This document shows positions 17,120 through 26,209 of a DNA stretch of 64,000 nt, piece by piece (the stretch's first letter is position 1; the number at the start of each line of letters is the position of its first letter). The stretch covers positions 62,001 to 126,000 of the forward strand of contig CAZVLN010000002.1 in the NCBI GenBank assembly GCA_964627995.1. Reading direction: 5' to 3'. The DNA comes from JAWLFI01 sp964627995 (GTDB lineage: Bacteria; Bacteroidota; Bacteroidia; Chitinophagales; Saprospiraceae). Made by a program: the position numbers and the translations under genes. The notes beneath the pieces are model-generated. The model made no database searches, was not told the DNA's origin, and saw only the letters and a program-made list of their open reading frames with translations.

Positions 17120-18091
17120 ATGCGATCCACTGAAGAATTTCGAAAGTTTTATGATCTGACCCTTCACCCCAAATTACTTGAGGTTGACCAATTGCGAAAA
17201 CAAAAACTTAAAAGATCGATTTTGTCGATCACCTATTCACTTGCAATGGTTTTTTTAATAATTCTTGGTCTAACTCAGTCCTGGTTGCCGAGCACTTTTA
17301 AAATAATTTGGGTGCTGATTGTTATCGTAGTTTTCATCTATTTACTTTATCAATTAAAACAGGGAGCATCGAAGAAAAAGTTCAAGTCTGTTTTTAAAAG
17401 TCAGGCTATAGGAGCTATAGTAAATTTTATTTCCCAAGACCTCAAATACTTTCCCGAAAATAAAATTGATAGAAGACTTTACAATAATAGTCGACTATTC
17501 CTCCAAAGTCTAGATAGCTATAACGGTGACGACTTAATTGAGGGAAAAATCGATAAAACCCTATTCCATTTTTCCGAGCTTCATACGCGCTATAAATCAA
17601 CCAATAATAAAGGTCAAACTACCTGGCACAATGTCTTTAAAGGTCTTTTTTTCGTTGCAGATTTCAACAAACAGTTTCAGGGTAGTACAGTTTTAGTCCC
17701 CAACAGTCTTGGGGGGGGATTCTCTTTTTTAAAAAAGGTATTTGGGCTCAATCGGAAAGAGAAACTCGTAGAGTTAGCCGATCCAAAGTTTTCAGAAAAC
17801 TTTACTTGCTATTCTACAGATGATATAATGGCGAGATATATTTTGACCCCGTCGCTGATGCAGCGATTAAACCAATTCCATCAAAAATATCCTAATAATA
17901 GAGTTGCCCTCTCATTTGTAGATGGACAAATTTTTGTAGCGATCTCTTACAGTCAAGACCTGTTTGAGCCTTCTTTATTTCGTTCTGTAGTGAAATTTAG
18001 TCGCGTAAAATCATATTTTGATGATATTCGCCTGGTCGTAGAGATCGTTGATGACCTAAACCTTAATAATCGTATTTGGACGAAACAATAA
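17120..18091 (+). CDS. DUF3137-domain membrane protein
   Basis: A 323-residue protein with two adjacent transmembrane segments (~30-48 and ~54-75) and a ~240-residue soluble domain of the DUF3137 type (features such as FHFSELHTRY, FKGLFFVADFNKQF and VALSFVDGQIFVAI). No catalytic motif is visible. It sits between a LemA-family gene and an M14 peptidase on the same strand and is probably co-transcribed with both. Function unknown; association with LemA is positional. Confidence 0.85.
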   Translation: MRSTEEFRKFYDLTLHPKLLEVDQLRKQKLKRSILSITYSLAMVFLIILGLTQSWLPSTFKIIWVLIVIVVFIYLLYQLKQGASKKKFKSVFKSQAIGAIVNFISQDLKYFPENKIDRRLYNNSRLFLQSLDSYNGDDLIEGKIDKTLFHFSELHTRYKSTNNKGQTTWHNVFKGLFFVADFNKQFQGSTVLVPNSLGGGFSFLKKVFGLNRKEKLVELADPKFSENFTCYSTDDIMARYILTPSLMQRLNQFHQKYPNNRVALSFVDGQIFVAISYSQDLFEPSLFRSVVKFSRVKSYFDDIRLVVEIVDDLNLNNRIWTKQ

Positions 18092-18115
18092 ACTGGAAAA
18101 AAACATTCATAAGTT

Positions 18116-19546
18116 ATGTGCATTAGAAATTTACTCACTCTTCTTTTTCTCTCTATTACCTTTTTAGCTGTGGGTCAATCTCATTGGTCTCTGGATATTT
18201 ATCCTGATGTGAAAGACCAAAATGTAAACGATCGTTTCACGAAACATGAATATATAAAACAGGTGGTTCAGTCCATGGAGTCTGCTCCAGGCATTGAGAC
18301 CACTGAGTTGGGTAAATCTTTGGAGGGTAGGTCCATTCATTGTGTCAAATGGGGGGATGGCCCGGTAAAAGTTCTAATGTGGTCACAAATGCACGGAGAC
18401 GAACCTACGGCTACTATGGCCCTTCTTGATTTATTTCAATTTTTGAAAGATGAGACTTTCGCAAAAGACTATAAGGATAAAATTAGTTCTGAACTCTCCA
18501 TATACATGGTTCCTATGTTAAATCCCGATGGCGCGGAGCGCTATCAGCGCCGGACAGCAGCAGGGGTTGATCTCAACAGGGATGCTTTGAGATTAGAGCA
18601 CCCCTCAGCGCAAATTCTTAAGCATTTGGTAGATTCCCTCAACCCTTCATTTGGATTTAATCTTCATGATCAATCCACTTATTATTCAGCTGGAGATTCA
18701 GCACTACCTGCGACATTTTCTTTTTTAGCACCCGCTCTCAATTATGAAAAACATGTGAATGATGATCGAACCAGAGCGATGCAGATGATAGGAAGCTTAA
18801 ATAAATTTATTCAGCAAATGATTCCAGGCCAGGTGGGGCGATATAATGATGCCTTTGAACCTCGTGCTTTTGGTGATAATATCACAAAATGGGGAACTGC
18901 CGCTATTCTGATTGAATGTGGTGGCTTACTAAACGATAGAGAGAAACAAGAAATCAGAAAGATGCATTTCGGGCTTTTTTTGCATGCCTTTGAATGCATT
19001 GCTGATCAGTGTTATATGGATTATGGTATTCATGATTATGAAACTATCCCCGAAAACAATCGAGGTTTTCACGATCTTATCCTCAAAAATATTAACTGGG
19101 AGGCTTTTGATCGAAACCTAACCATTGATATTGCTTTTCGAAGAATGGAATATATCTATTCCAATAAAAATGGTGCGGGGTACAATGGTAAAATTACTGA
19201 TCTGGGTGACTTATCTACTTCGCTGGCTTACGAGACATTTGACATGTCGGGTATGAAAGTTGTTATTCCAAAAACCTATCCAGAAAAATTATCGGCATCC
19301 CCTGAAATCTGGAAAAAACCAAAGTATAGCCAAGCCTTAAAGGATGGATATGCGCTATTTGAAACTGAGGATAGTATACGAGAAAAGCATAAATATGGAC
19401 CTGTCCGTTGGCATAAACCTGACGACAATCCTGTTACAGAGCCGATTTACGGAGAAAACCCAACTTTTTATCTAGCTGATGAGGACTCTGGAACTTTAAA
19501 GTATTTGATCAATAATGGCCAGTTATTTAAATTAACAGACCTTTAA
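18116..19546 (+). CDS. Exported M14-family zinc carboxypeptidase
   Basis: A 476-residue secreted peptidase; the signal peptide ends near VGQS (~20). The M14 zinc site is complete: HGDE gives His93 and Glu96, and His184 is in FNLHDQ. Substrate carboxylate binding is suggested by the NPDGAERYQRRTAAGVDLNRD block, and Glu267 in ILIECGG is the expected general base. A ~150-residue C-terminal part of unknown fold follows. It would trim C-terminal residues from peptides outside the inner membrane. It lies 24 bp behind the DUF3137 gene. Confidence 0.88.
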   Translation: MCIRNLLTLLFLSITFLAVGQSHWSLDIYPDVKDQNVNDRFTKHEYIKQVVQSMESAPGIETTELGKSLEGRSIHCVKWGDGPVKVLMWSQMHGDEPTATMALLDLFQFLKDETFAKDYKDKISSELSIYMVPMLNPDGAERYQRRTAAGVDLNRDALRLEHPSAQILKHLVDSLNPSFGFNLHDQSTYYSAGDSALPATFSFLAPALNYEKHVNDDRTRAMQMIGSLNKFIQQMIPGQVGRYNDAFEPRAFGDNITKWGTAAILIECGGLLNDREKQEIRKMHFGLFLHAFECIADQCYMDYGIHDYETIPENNRGFHDLILKNINWEAFDRNLTIDIAFRRMEYIYSNKNGAGYNGKITDLGDLSTSLAYETFDMSGMKVVIPKTYPEKLSASPEIWKKPKYSQALKDGYALFETEDSIREKHKYGPVRWHKPDDNPVTEPIYGENPTFYLADEDSGTLKYLINNGQLFKLTDL

Positions 19547-19598
19547 ATATTGGATCTTATAGTAATACTCTAATTATTGATTCAGATAGCTTATATCC

Positions 19599-21614
19599 TT
19601 AATTGTTTTTAGGGGACGAGCTTAGAACTGATTTGGGTATAAGTTGAAACCAAACACCCTTAGTTCTACCATTAGAAACTAGCATGCCATTAATTTTCCC
19701 ATTTTCGTTTCTATGGTATTCAATTTCACCGAAGGCTCCAATATTATCGGTTGAACTAAATTTGTCTTTATCAATAGCTGCTAAATTAAAGGGCTCGTTG
19801 AATCTGTAGTGGTGTATTTTCAATTGATTTTCTTCCTTTTCTACTTGAACCACAGTCTCCAGCTCATTGCTGTAAAATGTTCCTAAATATTCGTCCAGTT
19901 GGCTTGAATCTGGAGACCAATACAATCGCGTAGCCTTTAGATCTCCACCCTGATGGAGTGTAAGGGAGTCGGCGCTACCGTCTTCTTTTAAGTGGAACGT
20001 AAGGCTTGCATTCGGTACTGCTATGATATTAAAGGTAGAATCATTTAAGGCTTTTAGTTCTAATGCAGGTTGACCAGTAGCCTGCGTCATTAACTTCTCT
20101 TCCTCAGTGAAGAAGCGAAGAATAAAACTGGTGGCAACATTTAGAGCATATCGCCCCTTTAGCGGTTCAAACTGTTTGGCATTATAGGTGAAGCTATCAT
20201 CTGAGGTATCTGCTGATGGTGACTCCTTTTCTTCTACTTTGAAATAGTCCTGAAAATACAAGTTGGCTATCTTAAGAGGCAAATTTCCTTCAAATGATGA
20301 CATATTACTTTGCACAACGACTGCTGCAGGAATGTCGGGAAAGTATAGCATATGAGATCGGTGAGCTAAATCTGCTCCGCCATGGTGAATATATCGCTGA
20401 CCTTTGTATTCCTGAATAAATAAACCCAAGCCATAGCCTGTAGACTGCCCATTAGAAAGAGTATCTGGTGTGGTCATTCGGTCAATTATTGCTGGTGAGC
20501 AAATCTCTGGCGACTGAAGGTGATCAAGCCATTTTTTAAAATCAGAGAGGGTGAGGTAAAGACCACCGGCACCCATTCCTCCGCCTAAATCTGGTCCGGC
20601 CTGGTATCCGTTTTCATCTGATGGTGAATATCCTACTGATTGAAATGGAATTACCTCCTGATTATGAGATCGAAATTGAGTTTGATCCATTTCGAGGGGT
20701 TTGAATACTGCATCTCTCATGTAAGTTTCGAATGGTTTTCCAGTTACTCGCTCAATAACCTCAGTGATAAGGACGAATGCTGTATTGTTATAGTTAAAAG
20801 CCGTACCCGGTTGATCTTGTAATTCCGGTTGTCTTTTAATTATTGTGATGATTTTATCTCGTGAAAGAGGTGTAGATGGATGCTGGCCCATCATCAAAAT
20901 GGTATTGAGAAACTCTCTATACCCACTGGTATGTGTCAGTAAATGGTGGATTCGCACCGTATCGCTAAACTTAGGGAGTTCGGGTATATATTTACGTATA
21001 TCGTCAGACAGAGAAACTTTGTTTTGCTCGACAAGTAACATTAGACCGAAGGCAGTAAAGTGTTTGGATGTTGATCCAATATTGTGCCGGGTAGAGGGCG
21101 CCATTTTTACATCATAACTTAGGTTGGCCATACCGGCATAAGACTCAAGAAGTACCTCTTGCCCTTTTAAGACCAAGACTGCTACCCCGGGACTGTTATG
21201 GTACCGATAAGGAGACAACCATTGATTAACTCTTTCCTCAGGCCGTGCAGCTATGGGCTCATTTCGAACTATCTTTAGCTCAAAGGCCCCACGATCACCT
21301 TTTAGTTTTATTTCATATTTTCCACTTTGGTTACTATCAAAAGTAAAGGACTCTCTTCCTCTCACAAGGACATCACTTACTGTTATTATCTCTCCTTTAG
21401 GATTTATAAGCTCTACGCTCAAGTCTGTCTCCAATTGGTTGACATATCCGTAAACAAATCGACCAGAATCTAATGATAAGGGAAAACTATAGCTTCCATT
21501 CTCCAAGCTATCAGTTATTACCTCATCACGTAAGTCCGCATTTTGAGAATAACCAGATGGGAAAAAATTACAGAATAAGACCAAAAAAAGAAATACATGC
21601 TTTACATTAGACAT
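19599..21614 (-). CDS. Exported serine hydrolase of the beta-lactamase/PBP fold (class C-like)
   Basis: A 671-residue exported protein with a signal peptide ending near GYSQN (~24). Residues ~30-115 resemble a pre-peptidase beta domain. The catalytic domain (~125-450) has STSK (SxxK nucleophile motif), YNN in FNYNNTAFV (YxN) and HHGG in YIHHGGADLA (KTG equivalent HxG), as in AmpC-like esterases and D-aminopeptidases. A C-terminal beta-rich domain (~480-660) completes it. Real activity could be esterase, peptidase or transpeptidase-like; resistance to beta-lactams should not be inferred. Confidence 0.87.
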   Translation of the reverse strand: MSNVKHVFLFLVLFCNFFPSGYSQNADLRDEVITDSLENGSYSFPLSLDSGRFVYGYVNQLETDLSVELINPKGEIITVSDVLVRGRESFTFDSNQSGKYEIKLKGDRGAFELKIVRNEPIAARPEERVNQWLSPYRYHNSPGVAVLVLKGQEVLLESYAGMANLSYDVKMAPSTRHNIGSTSKHFTAFGLMLLVEQNKVSLSDDIRKYIPELPKFSDTVRIHHLLTHTSGYREFLNTILMMGQHPSTPLSRDKIITIIKRQPELQDQPGTAFNYNNTAFVLITEVIERVTGKPFETYMRDAVFKPLEMDQTQFRSHNQEVIPFQSVGYSPSDENGYQAGPDLGGGMGAGGLYLTLSDFKKWLDHLQSPEICSPAIIDRMTTPDTLSNGQSTGYGLGLFIQEYKGQRYIHHGGADLAHRSHMLYFPDIPAAVVVQSNMSSFEGNLPLKIANLYFQDYFKVEEKESPSADTSDDSFTYNAKQFEPLKGRYALNVATSFILRFFTEEEKLMTQATGQPALELKALNDSTFNIIAVPNASLTFHLKEDGSADSLTLHQGGDLKATRLYWSPDSSQLDEYLGTFYSNELETVVQVEKEENQLKIHHYRFNEPFNLAAIDKDKFSSTDNIGAFGEIEYHRNENGKINGMLVSNGRTKGVWFQLIPKSVLSSSPKNN

Positions 21615-21875
21615 AATTCAACATTTTATTGAATAAAAATAATTAAATAATATGCCGAGTATATTTTAAATGGACGAACGCTTTTATTTTATCTATAAGC
21701 GGTCTTATTTTATTAAGATTTATTAAAGTGCCGTTGCAATTATTCCAAATTAGTGTTTTTGATTGATAGCTTCTAGTTATAACCTGAGGATGGTTGTATT
21801 GATAAAAGTTAAATCAAATATAGCTCAATACATCTGTGCCTATGAGCTTAAAAAGTCAATCTATTAAAATAAGAG

Positions 21876-23225
21876 CTACACAATACCTTGATCTATCATA
21901 GCATCTGCTACTTTTAAAAAGGCAGCAATATTTGCACCTGCAGCATAATTATTACCTTGATCGTAAGATTTTGCATATGACAAGCATTGGCCATGTATGT
22001 GTTTCATGATATCCTTTAGCTCGCCATCAACTCTTTTTCTTGACCATGCCATTCGTTGTGAATTTTGGGACATTTCAAGACCAGAAACAGCAACTCCTCC
22101 GGCATTCGTTGCCTTACCGGGGGCATATAAAATTTCACCCTCTTGAAGGACAGAAATTGCTTCATTAGTGCAGGACATATTAGAACCTTCCGCAATGAGT
22201 CTAATCCCATTTTTGACGAGATGTTTTGCATCATTTTCGTCAATTTCATTTTGAGTTGCACAGGGAAATGCACAGTCGGCTTTTGTTTTCCATACGGAGG
22301 CATCCGGATCGTAATCATGAGCTTGAAAATGAACCCCCTCTATTTCAGCGGCATAGGATTCAAGGCCTTCGCGTCTTTTATTTTTTACTTCCATTAGAAC
22401 TTGCAGCTTTTCTGAAGTAAATCCATCTTCATCAATAATAAACCCTGTCGAGTCAGAGGCAGAAATAACTTTTGCTCCGAAATCTATTAATTTCTCTATA
22501 GCATACTGAGCTACATTACCCGCTCCGGAAACCAAACAGGTTTTACCTTTCAATTCTTCGCCTCCATGGTATTCTAGCATGTAGCTCGCAAAATATATTA
22601 GCCCATAGCCTGTAGCCTCAGGTCGAATTAAACTGCCTCCCCAGTTTATTCCTTTTCCAGTTAACACTCCAGTGAATTGATTCTTTACGCGCTTATATTT
22701 TCCAAACAAATATCCTATCTCTCGACCTCCAACACCAATATCACCTGCTGGAATATCCGTATTATCCCCTATGTGCCGAAACAATTCATTCATAAAAGCG
22801 TGGCAAAAGCGCATTACTTCCAGATCTGATTTTCCCTTTGGATCAAAGTCAGAGCCTCCCTTGCCTCCACCAAGTGGGAGAGAGGTCAATGCATTCTTTG
22901 AAATTTGCTCAAAAGCTAAAAATTTCAATATACTAAGATTCACACTGGGGTGGAATCGAAGTCCCCCTTTGTAAGGTCCCAATGCAGAATTCATCTGGAC
23001 TCTATATCCTCTATTGATTTGCACTTCTCCATCATCGTCTATCCAGGGCACACCAAATGTAATGATGCGCTCTGCTTCCGTCATTCGTTCAAGTATTTTA
23101 AACTTTTTGTATTTGGGCGTATTCTCGATGACGGGACCTACACTCTGATAATACTCTTCTACGGCTTGGATGAATTCGGGCTGATTATGATTTTTTCCCT
23201 TGAGAGTCTCAATAAATTTTGACAT
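21876..23225 (-). CDS. gdhA: Glutamate dehydrogenase, NADP-type hexameric
   Basis: A 449-residue enzyme interconverting 2-oxoglutarate plus ammonia and glutamate, here likely for ammonia assimilation. Seen: YKGGLRFHPSVNLSILKFLAFEQ (~92-114) with the substrate lysines, PLGGGKGGSDFDPKGKSD (~122-139), PAGDIGVGGREIGYLFGKYK (~162-181), and the NAD(P) loop SGAGNVAQYA (~236-245). Length matches the E. coli GdhA class (447). It is transcribed alone, with a -7 box just ahead. Confidence 0.96.
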   Translation of the reverse strand: MSKFIETLKGKNHNQPEFIQAVEEYYQSVGPVIENTPKYKKFKILERMTEAERIITFGVPWIDDDGEVQINRGYRVQMNSALGPYKGGLRFHPSVNLSILKFLAFEQISKNALTSLPLGGGKGGSDFDPKGKSDLEVMRFCHAFMNELFRHIGDNTDIPAGDIGVGGREIGYLFGKYKRVKNQFTGVLTGKGINWGGSLIRPEATGYGLIYFASYMLEYHGGEELKGKTCLVSGAGNVAQYAIEKLIDFGAKVISASDSTGFIIDEDGFTSEKLQVLMEVKNKRREGLESYAAEIEGVHFQAHDYDPDASVWKTKADCAFPCATQNEIDENDAKHLVKNGIRLIAEGSNMSCTNEAISVLQEGEILYAPGKATNAGGVAVSGLEMSQNSQRMAWSRKRVDGELKDIMKHIHGQCLSYAKSYDQGNNYAAGANIAAFLKVADAMIDQGIV

Positions 23226-23239
23226 AGAATGATTTTTTC

Positions 23240-23247
23240 CAAAGATA
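23240..23247 (-). promoter_or_regulatory. gdhA: -7 box of gdhA
   Basis: On the minus strand TATCTTTG matches TAnnTTTG, ending 14 nt before the gdhA ATG at 23225, so the leader would be short. No clear -33 element at the expected distance. Confidence 0.5.
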
Positions 23248-23304
23248 AATTAATATTCAAATTTCCTTTCGTACATTACAAAACACAATGAACAGAGGTC
23301 TAAC

Positions 23305-23997
23305 ATGGAAGAACCAAAAGTAATATTTGAAGATAATCATTTACTGGCTGTAAACAAAGCCCCAGGCTGGTTGGTGCAATCAGACCGAACTGGCGATTTC
23401 ACACTCCTGGAATGGGCAAAAAGGTATATTAAGGATCGGTATAAAAAGCCGGGTAAGGTGTTTCTGAACCCCGTGCATCGCATTGATAGACCTGCATCAG
23501 GAGTAGTCCTATTTGGAAGGACGACCAAAGGCTTAAGTCGAATGAATCAGTTGATTAAAGAGCGTAAAATCGATAAGTTCTATTGGGTAATAACACATAC
23601 CGCACCTCCCCAGCCATCCGCAAAACTAGAGCACTATATCCTAAAGGAAAAGAAAAAAAATAAGGTTATGGCTATTCCCATTAGCAAAAGACCTCCTAAG
23701 AAAGCCAAAAAAGCTATTTTGAGCTTTGATCTTGTAGCTGAACTAGAAGGTAGATTTTTGATGCGTGTAAATCTTCAAACGGGCCGCCCACATCAAATAA
23801 GAGCTCAATTATCTGCTATAGGTTGTTCAATAATCGGTGATATTAAATACGGTGCCATTGAACCCCTTCCTGATCAATCTATAGCTTTACATTCTGCCGA
23901 GATGCGATTTATACATCCAGTTCGAAATAATGAAGTTAAAATAGTAGCAGACCCTCCACAATCTCCTGTATGGAGTCGCTTTAAATCTTTCTTTTAA
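23305..23997 (+). CDS. RluA-family pseudouridine synthase
   Basis: A 230-residue enzyme that isomerises uridine to pseudouridine in rRNA or tRNA. The catalytic aspartate is in HRIDRPASGVVLFGRT (~55-70), the family core; later motifs are KFYWVITH and LQTGRPHQIRAQLSAIG (~157-173) and GDIKYGA. It lacks an N-terminal S4 RNA-binding domain, like RluA/TruC and many Bacteroidota homologues. The target base cannot be told from sequence. The ffs promoter begins immediately after its stop codon. Confidence 0.92.
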   Translation: MEEPKVIFEDNHLLAVNKAPGWLVQSDRTGDFTLLEWAKRYIKDRYKKPGKVFLNPVHRIDRPASGVVLFGRTTKGLSRMNQLIKERKIDKFYWVITHTAPPQPSAKLEHYILKEKKKNKVMAIPISKRPPKKAKKAILSFDLVAELEGRFLMRVNLQTGRPHQIRAQLSAIGCSIIGDIKYGAIEPLPDQSIALHSAEMRFIHPVRNNEVKIVADPPQSPVWSRFKSFF

Positions 23998-24000
23998 TCT

Positions 24001-24031
24001 TTTGCAAGGCCGTTGAAATATACTATCTTTG
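24001..24031 (+). promoter_or_regulatory. ffs: Promoter of the SRP RNA gene
   Basis: TTTG at 24001-24004, exactly 19 nt, then TATCTTTG at 24024-24031. This is the full Bacteroidota primary-sigma consensus TTTG-N19-TAnnTTTG. The RNA would begin at about 24037, six bases downstream, where the closing helix starts. It is the best promoter in the window. Confidence 0.85.
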
Positions 24032-24036
24032 GATCG

Positions 24037-24128
24037 GCAAGGGCTACACGACCAGCTCCCTCCGAATTCCCCCAGGGTGGAAACGCAGCAAGGGTAGGCA
24101 GGTTGAGCGGTGCGATGTAGTTCCTTGC
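24037..24128 (+). ncRNA. ffs: Signal recognition particle RNA (4.5S type)
   Basis: About 92 nt folding into one long hairpin. The outer strand GCAAGGGCTACA (24037-) pairs with TGTAGTTCCTTGC (to 24128). The apex carries the SRP domain IV signature: CCCAGG, a GUGGAAAC tetraloop helix, then GCAGCAAGGG, equivalent to CAGGUCCGGAAGGAAGCAG of E. coli 4.5S. It binds Ffh and targets nascent membrane proteins. A T-run follows directly as terminator. Confidence 0.92.
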
Positions 24129-24136
24129 TTTTTTTA
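24123..24136 (+). terminator. ffs: Terminator of ffs
   Basis: The 3' strand of the closing helix (CCTTGC) is followed by seven T residues, so the RNA's own end helix acts as an intrinsic terminator. Confidence 0.65.
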
Positions 24137-24173
24137 TTGCAACAACTCACTAATTCAACTAAATATCCCAACC

Positions 24174-24830
24174 ATGAAGTTTTTTATTGATACAGCTAAT
24201 CTGGACGAAATTCGCGAAGCCCAAGACTTAGGTATTCTCGATGGTGTTACAACCAACCCATCGCTAATGGCTAAAGAAAATATCACAGGCAAAGACAATA
24301 TATTTAGCCACTACAGCAAAATTTGCGATATCGTTGACGGTGATGTAAGTGCTGAAGTTATCTCAACTGATTTTGAGGGCATGATTGCTGAAGCGGAAGA
24401 ACTTGTTGATATTGCTTCTAATATTGTGATTAAAATCCCCATGATAAAGGATGGTGTTAAAGCACTTGCTCATTTAAGTGAACAAAATATTAAGACGAAT
24501 TGTACGCTTGTATTCTCTGCTGGCCAAGCCATCTTAGCGGCAAAGGCGGGGGCGACCTACTTGTCACCTTTTATAGGTCGCATTGATGATATTAGTTGGG
24601 ATGGTGCGGCTTTGATCGAACAGATCTCCGACATTTATGTTACTCAAGATTTTGATACACAAATTCTTGCAGCTTCAATTCGATCTGCAAAGCATATTGT
24701 AGATGCTGCTGAAGCTGGTGCGGATGTCGTAACCTGTCCTTTGAGCTCAATATTGGGATTATTAAATCACCCACTAACGGATATAGGACTTGAAAAATTT
24801 CTGGCAGATCATAAGAAATCTGGAAACTAG
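24174..24830 (+). CDS. Transaldolase / fructose-6-phosphate aldolase (TalC type)
   Basis: A 218-residue TIM-barrel aldolase of the short transaldolase group. Seen: MKFFIDTANLDEIREA, GVTTNPSLMAKE (~25-36), the Schiff-base lysine in NIVIKIPM (Lys ~85-87), TNCTLVFSAGQA (~105-117) and SPFIGRIDDI (~130-139). It would move dihydroxyacetone units between sugar phosphates in the pentose phosphate pathway, or cleave fructose 6-phosphate. The two activities cannot be separated by eye. It starts 45 bp after ffs. Confidence 0.92.
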   Translation: MKFFIDTANLDEIREAQDLGILDGVTTNPSLMAKENITGKDNIFSHYSKICDIVDGDVSAEVISTDFEGMIAEAEELVDIASNIVIKIPMIKDGVKALAHLSEQNIKTNCTLVFSAGQAILAAKAGATYLSPFIGRIDDISWDGAALIEQISDIYVTQDFDTQILAASIRSAKHIVDAAEAGADVVTCPLSSILGLLNHPLTDIGLEKFLADHKKSGN

Positions 24831-24978
24831 CTAAAGGTGTTTTTGGTAGCCTTTACTTTTACTTCTGGAAAACATTTAAACTGAGTAAGGAGTGGAGCAC
24901 TATATTCACTATTGCGATAGTAGCTAATTTCTTTGGGTTTCTTTTTTCAAGATTTATGCTTAGTGATTACGCTGTGTT

Positions 24979-25833
24979 CTATGGCAAGGTTTTAATGGCA
25001 GTAAGAGCTTTTTCAATCATACCATTTACACATGTTGATGGATTATCGCTAAACGTTCCGTGAATTCGGTTTGCCAGAATTGTGCTGATGCTGATACTTT
25101 GGTGTCCTAATAATTTGGATAAGCCATAAATTGCTGAAGTTTCCATTTCAAAGTTAGTGGCCGGTACGCCCTGATGCTTTATGGTTTGTAAATCGTTGAG
25201 AAAATTGGGTGTAGATACTTTTAAACGCAAGGATCGTCCTTGAGGACCATAAAAGCCCGGGCAACTAAAGGTTATTCCTCTTTTTCCCAGGTTATTAAAA
25301 TGTTTTAATAAGTCTTCATCTCCAGCGTGCGCGTAACTAGGATGTGATATTTTCCTTTCGACCTTTTTTTCTAAAGCAGATATTCGCAACTGATCGTTTT
25401 TCGGGTAGAACTGAAGCAAATTGTCAAGGCCGACACCAAATTCTGATAAGACGATGTCACCGATTTTAATGTCGGGGTGCAGGGCACCTGAGGTGCCTAA
25501 TCGGATGAATTTTAGTGAAGTTACTTTCTCTTTAGCTAATTTCTGCTCCAAATTTATATTAAAGGAAGCATCAATTTCTGAAAGTACAATGTCTATATTA
25601 TCTGTGCCTATTCCCGTTGAAATAACTGAAAGAAGCTGTCCATCATATTCGCCGGTAACCGTAAAAAATTCTCTATGAGATCGCGAGAGGTGAACTTTAT
25701 CAAGATGATTTGCTATCATTTCAACTCGACCCGGATCGCCTACTGTAATGATGGTTTGGGCTAATTCGCCGGGTAAAATATCTATGTGATATAATGCACC
25801 GCGATCGTTTAATACTAATTCGGATTCATCCAT
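24979..25833 (-). CDS. Nucleoside phosphorylase (PNP/UDP family, uridine phosphorylase-like)
   Basis: A 284-residue cytoplasmic enzyme that splits nucleosides with phosphate into base and ribose 1-phosphate. Motifs: ITVGDPGRVEMIANHL (~25-40, phosphate site), IRLGTSGALHPDIKIGDIVLSEF (~110-132), and NFEMETSAIYGLSKLLGH (~224-241), which holds the ribose-binding Glu and Met. The extra N-terminus fits uridine phosphorylase more than PNP. It is divergent from the ArsC-like gene, 13 bp apart. Confidence 0.88.
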   Translation of the reverse strand: MDESELVLNDRGALYHIDILPGELAQTIITVGDPGRVEMIANHLDKVHLSRSHREFFTVTGEYDGQLLSVISTGIGTDNIDIVLSEIDASFNINLEQKLAKEKVTSLKFIRLGTSGALHPDIKIGDIVLSEFGVGLDNLLQFYPKNDQLRISALEKKVERKISHPSYAHAGDEDLLKHFNNLGKRGITFSCPGFYGPQGRSLRLKVSTPNFLNDLQTIKHQGVPATNFEMETSAIYGLSKLLGHQSISISTILANRIHGTFSDNPSTCVNGMIEKALTAIKTLP

Positions 25834-25841
25834 TATCTTTG
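25834..25841 (+). promoter_or_regulatory. -7 box of the arsC-like/hemF operon
   Basis: TATCTTTG, exact TAnnTTTG match, ends 5 nt before the ATG at 25847, so this message would be nearly leaderless. The box overlaps the start of the divergent nucleoside phosphorylase region. Confidence 0.5.
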
Positions 25842-25846
25842 TCTTT

Positions 25847-26209
25847 ATGAAAAAATGTTATTATCTCTCGACTTGTTCGACCTGCAAGCGAATTATCGAC
25901 CAACTAAATTTAAAGGAATATTCCTTCGTTTTTCAAGATATTAAAAAGGAACCAATTCAAGAGGAACAGCTCGAGTTTTTCAGTAAAAAGCTGGGCGGTT
26001 ATGAAAAACTTCTCAATAGACGCGCTAGAAAATATAGAGAGTTGGACCTCAAAAATCGAAATTTATCTGACTCAGATTTAAAAAAACTCATCCTTTCCGA
26101 ATACACTTTATTGAAGCGTCCAGTGTTTGTTGTAGATGATCTTGTATTTGCTGGAAATAGCAAAAACACCATTGAAAAGGTGGAAAAAGTATTGCATGAA
26201 TCCGACTAA
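25847..26209 (+). CDS. ArsC/Spx-family thioredoxin-fold protein
   Basis: A 120-residue protein of the arsenate reductase-related family. The N-terminal STCSTCKRIIDQL has the CxxC pair (CSTC) typical of Spx/YffB-type members, followed by a glutaredoxin-like alpha/beta pattern and LKRPVFVVDD near the C-terminus. Family members reduce arsenate with glutathione or bind RNA polymerase (Spx); neither is shown here. It overlaps the hemF start by 14 bp, which suggests it is translated together with haem synthesis genes. Confidence 0.85.
   Translation: MKKCYYLSTCSTCKRIIDQLNLKEYSFVFQDIKKEPIQEEQLEFFSKKLGGYEKLLNRRARKYRELDLKNRNLSDSDLKKLILSEYTLLKRPVFVVDDLVFAGNSKNTIEKVEKVLHESD

Noticed and set aside
19599..21614. 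Beta-lactamase resistance gene
   Set aside because: The SxxK/YxN/HxG motifs belong to a broad family of esterases and peptidases; extra domains and chromosomal context do not support a resistance role.
26136..26195. Upstream ATG extending hemF by 20 residues
   Set aside because: It lies well inside the ArsC-like gene and adds a sequence that does not look like HemF; ATG 26196 fits the family.
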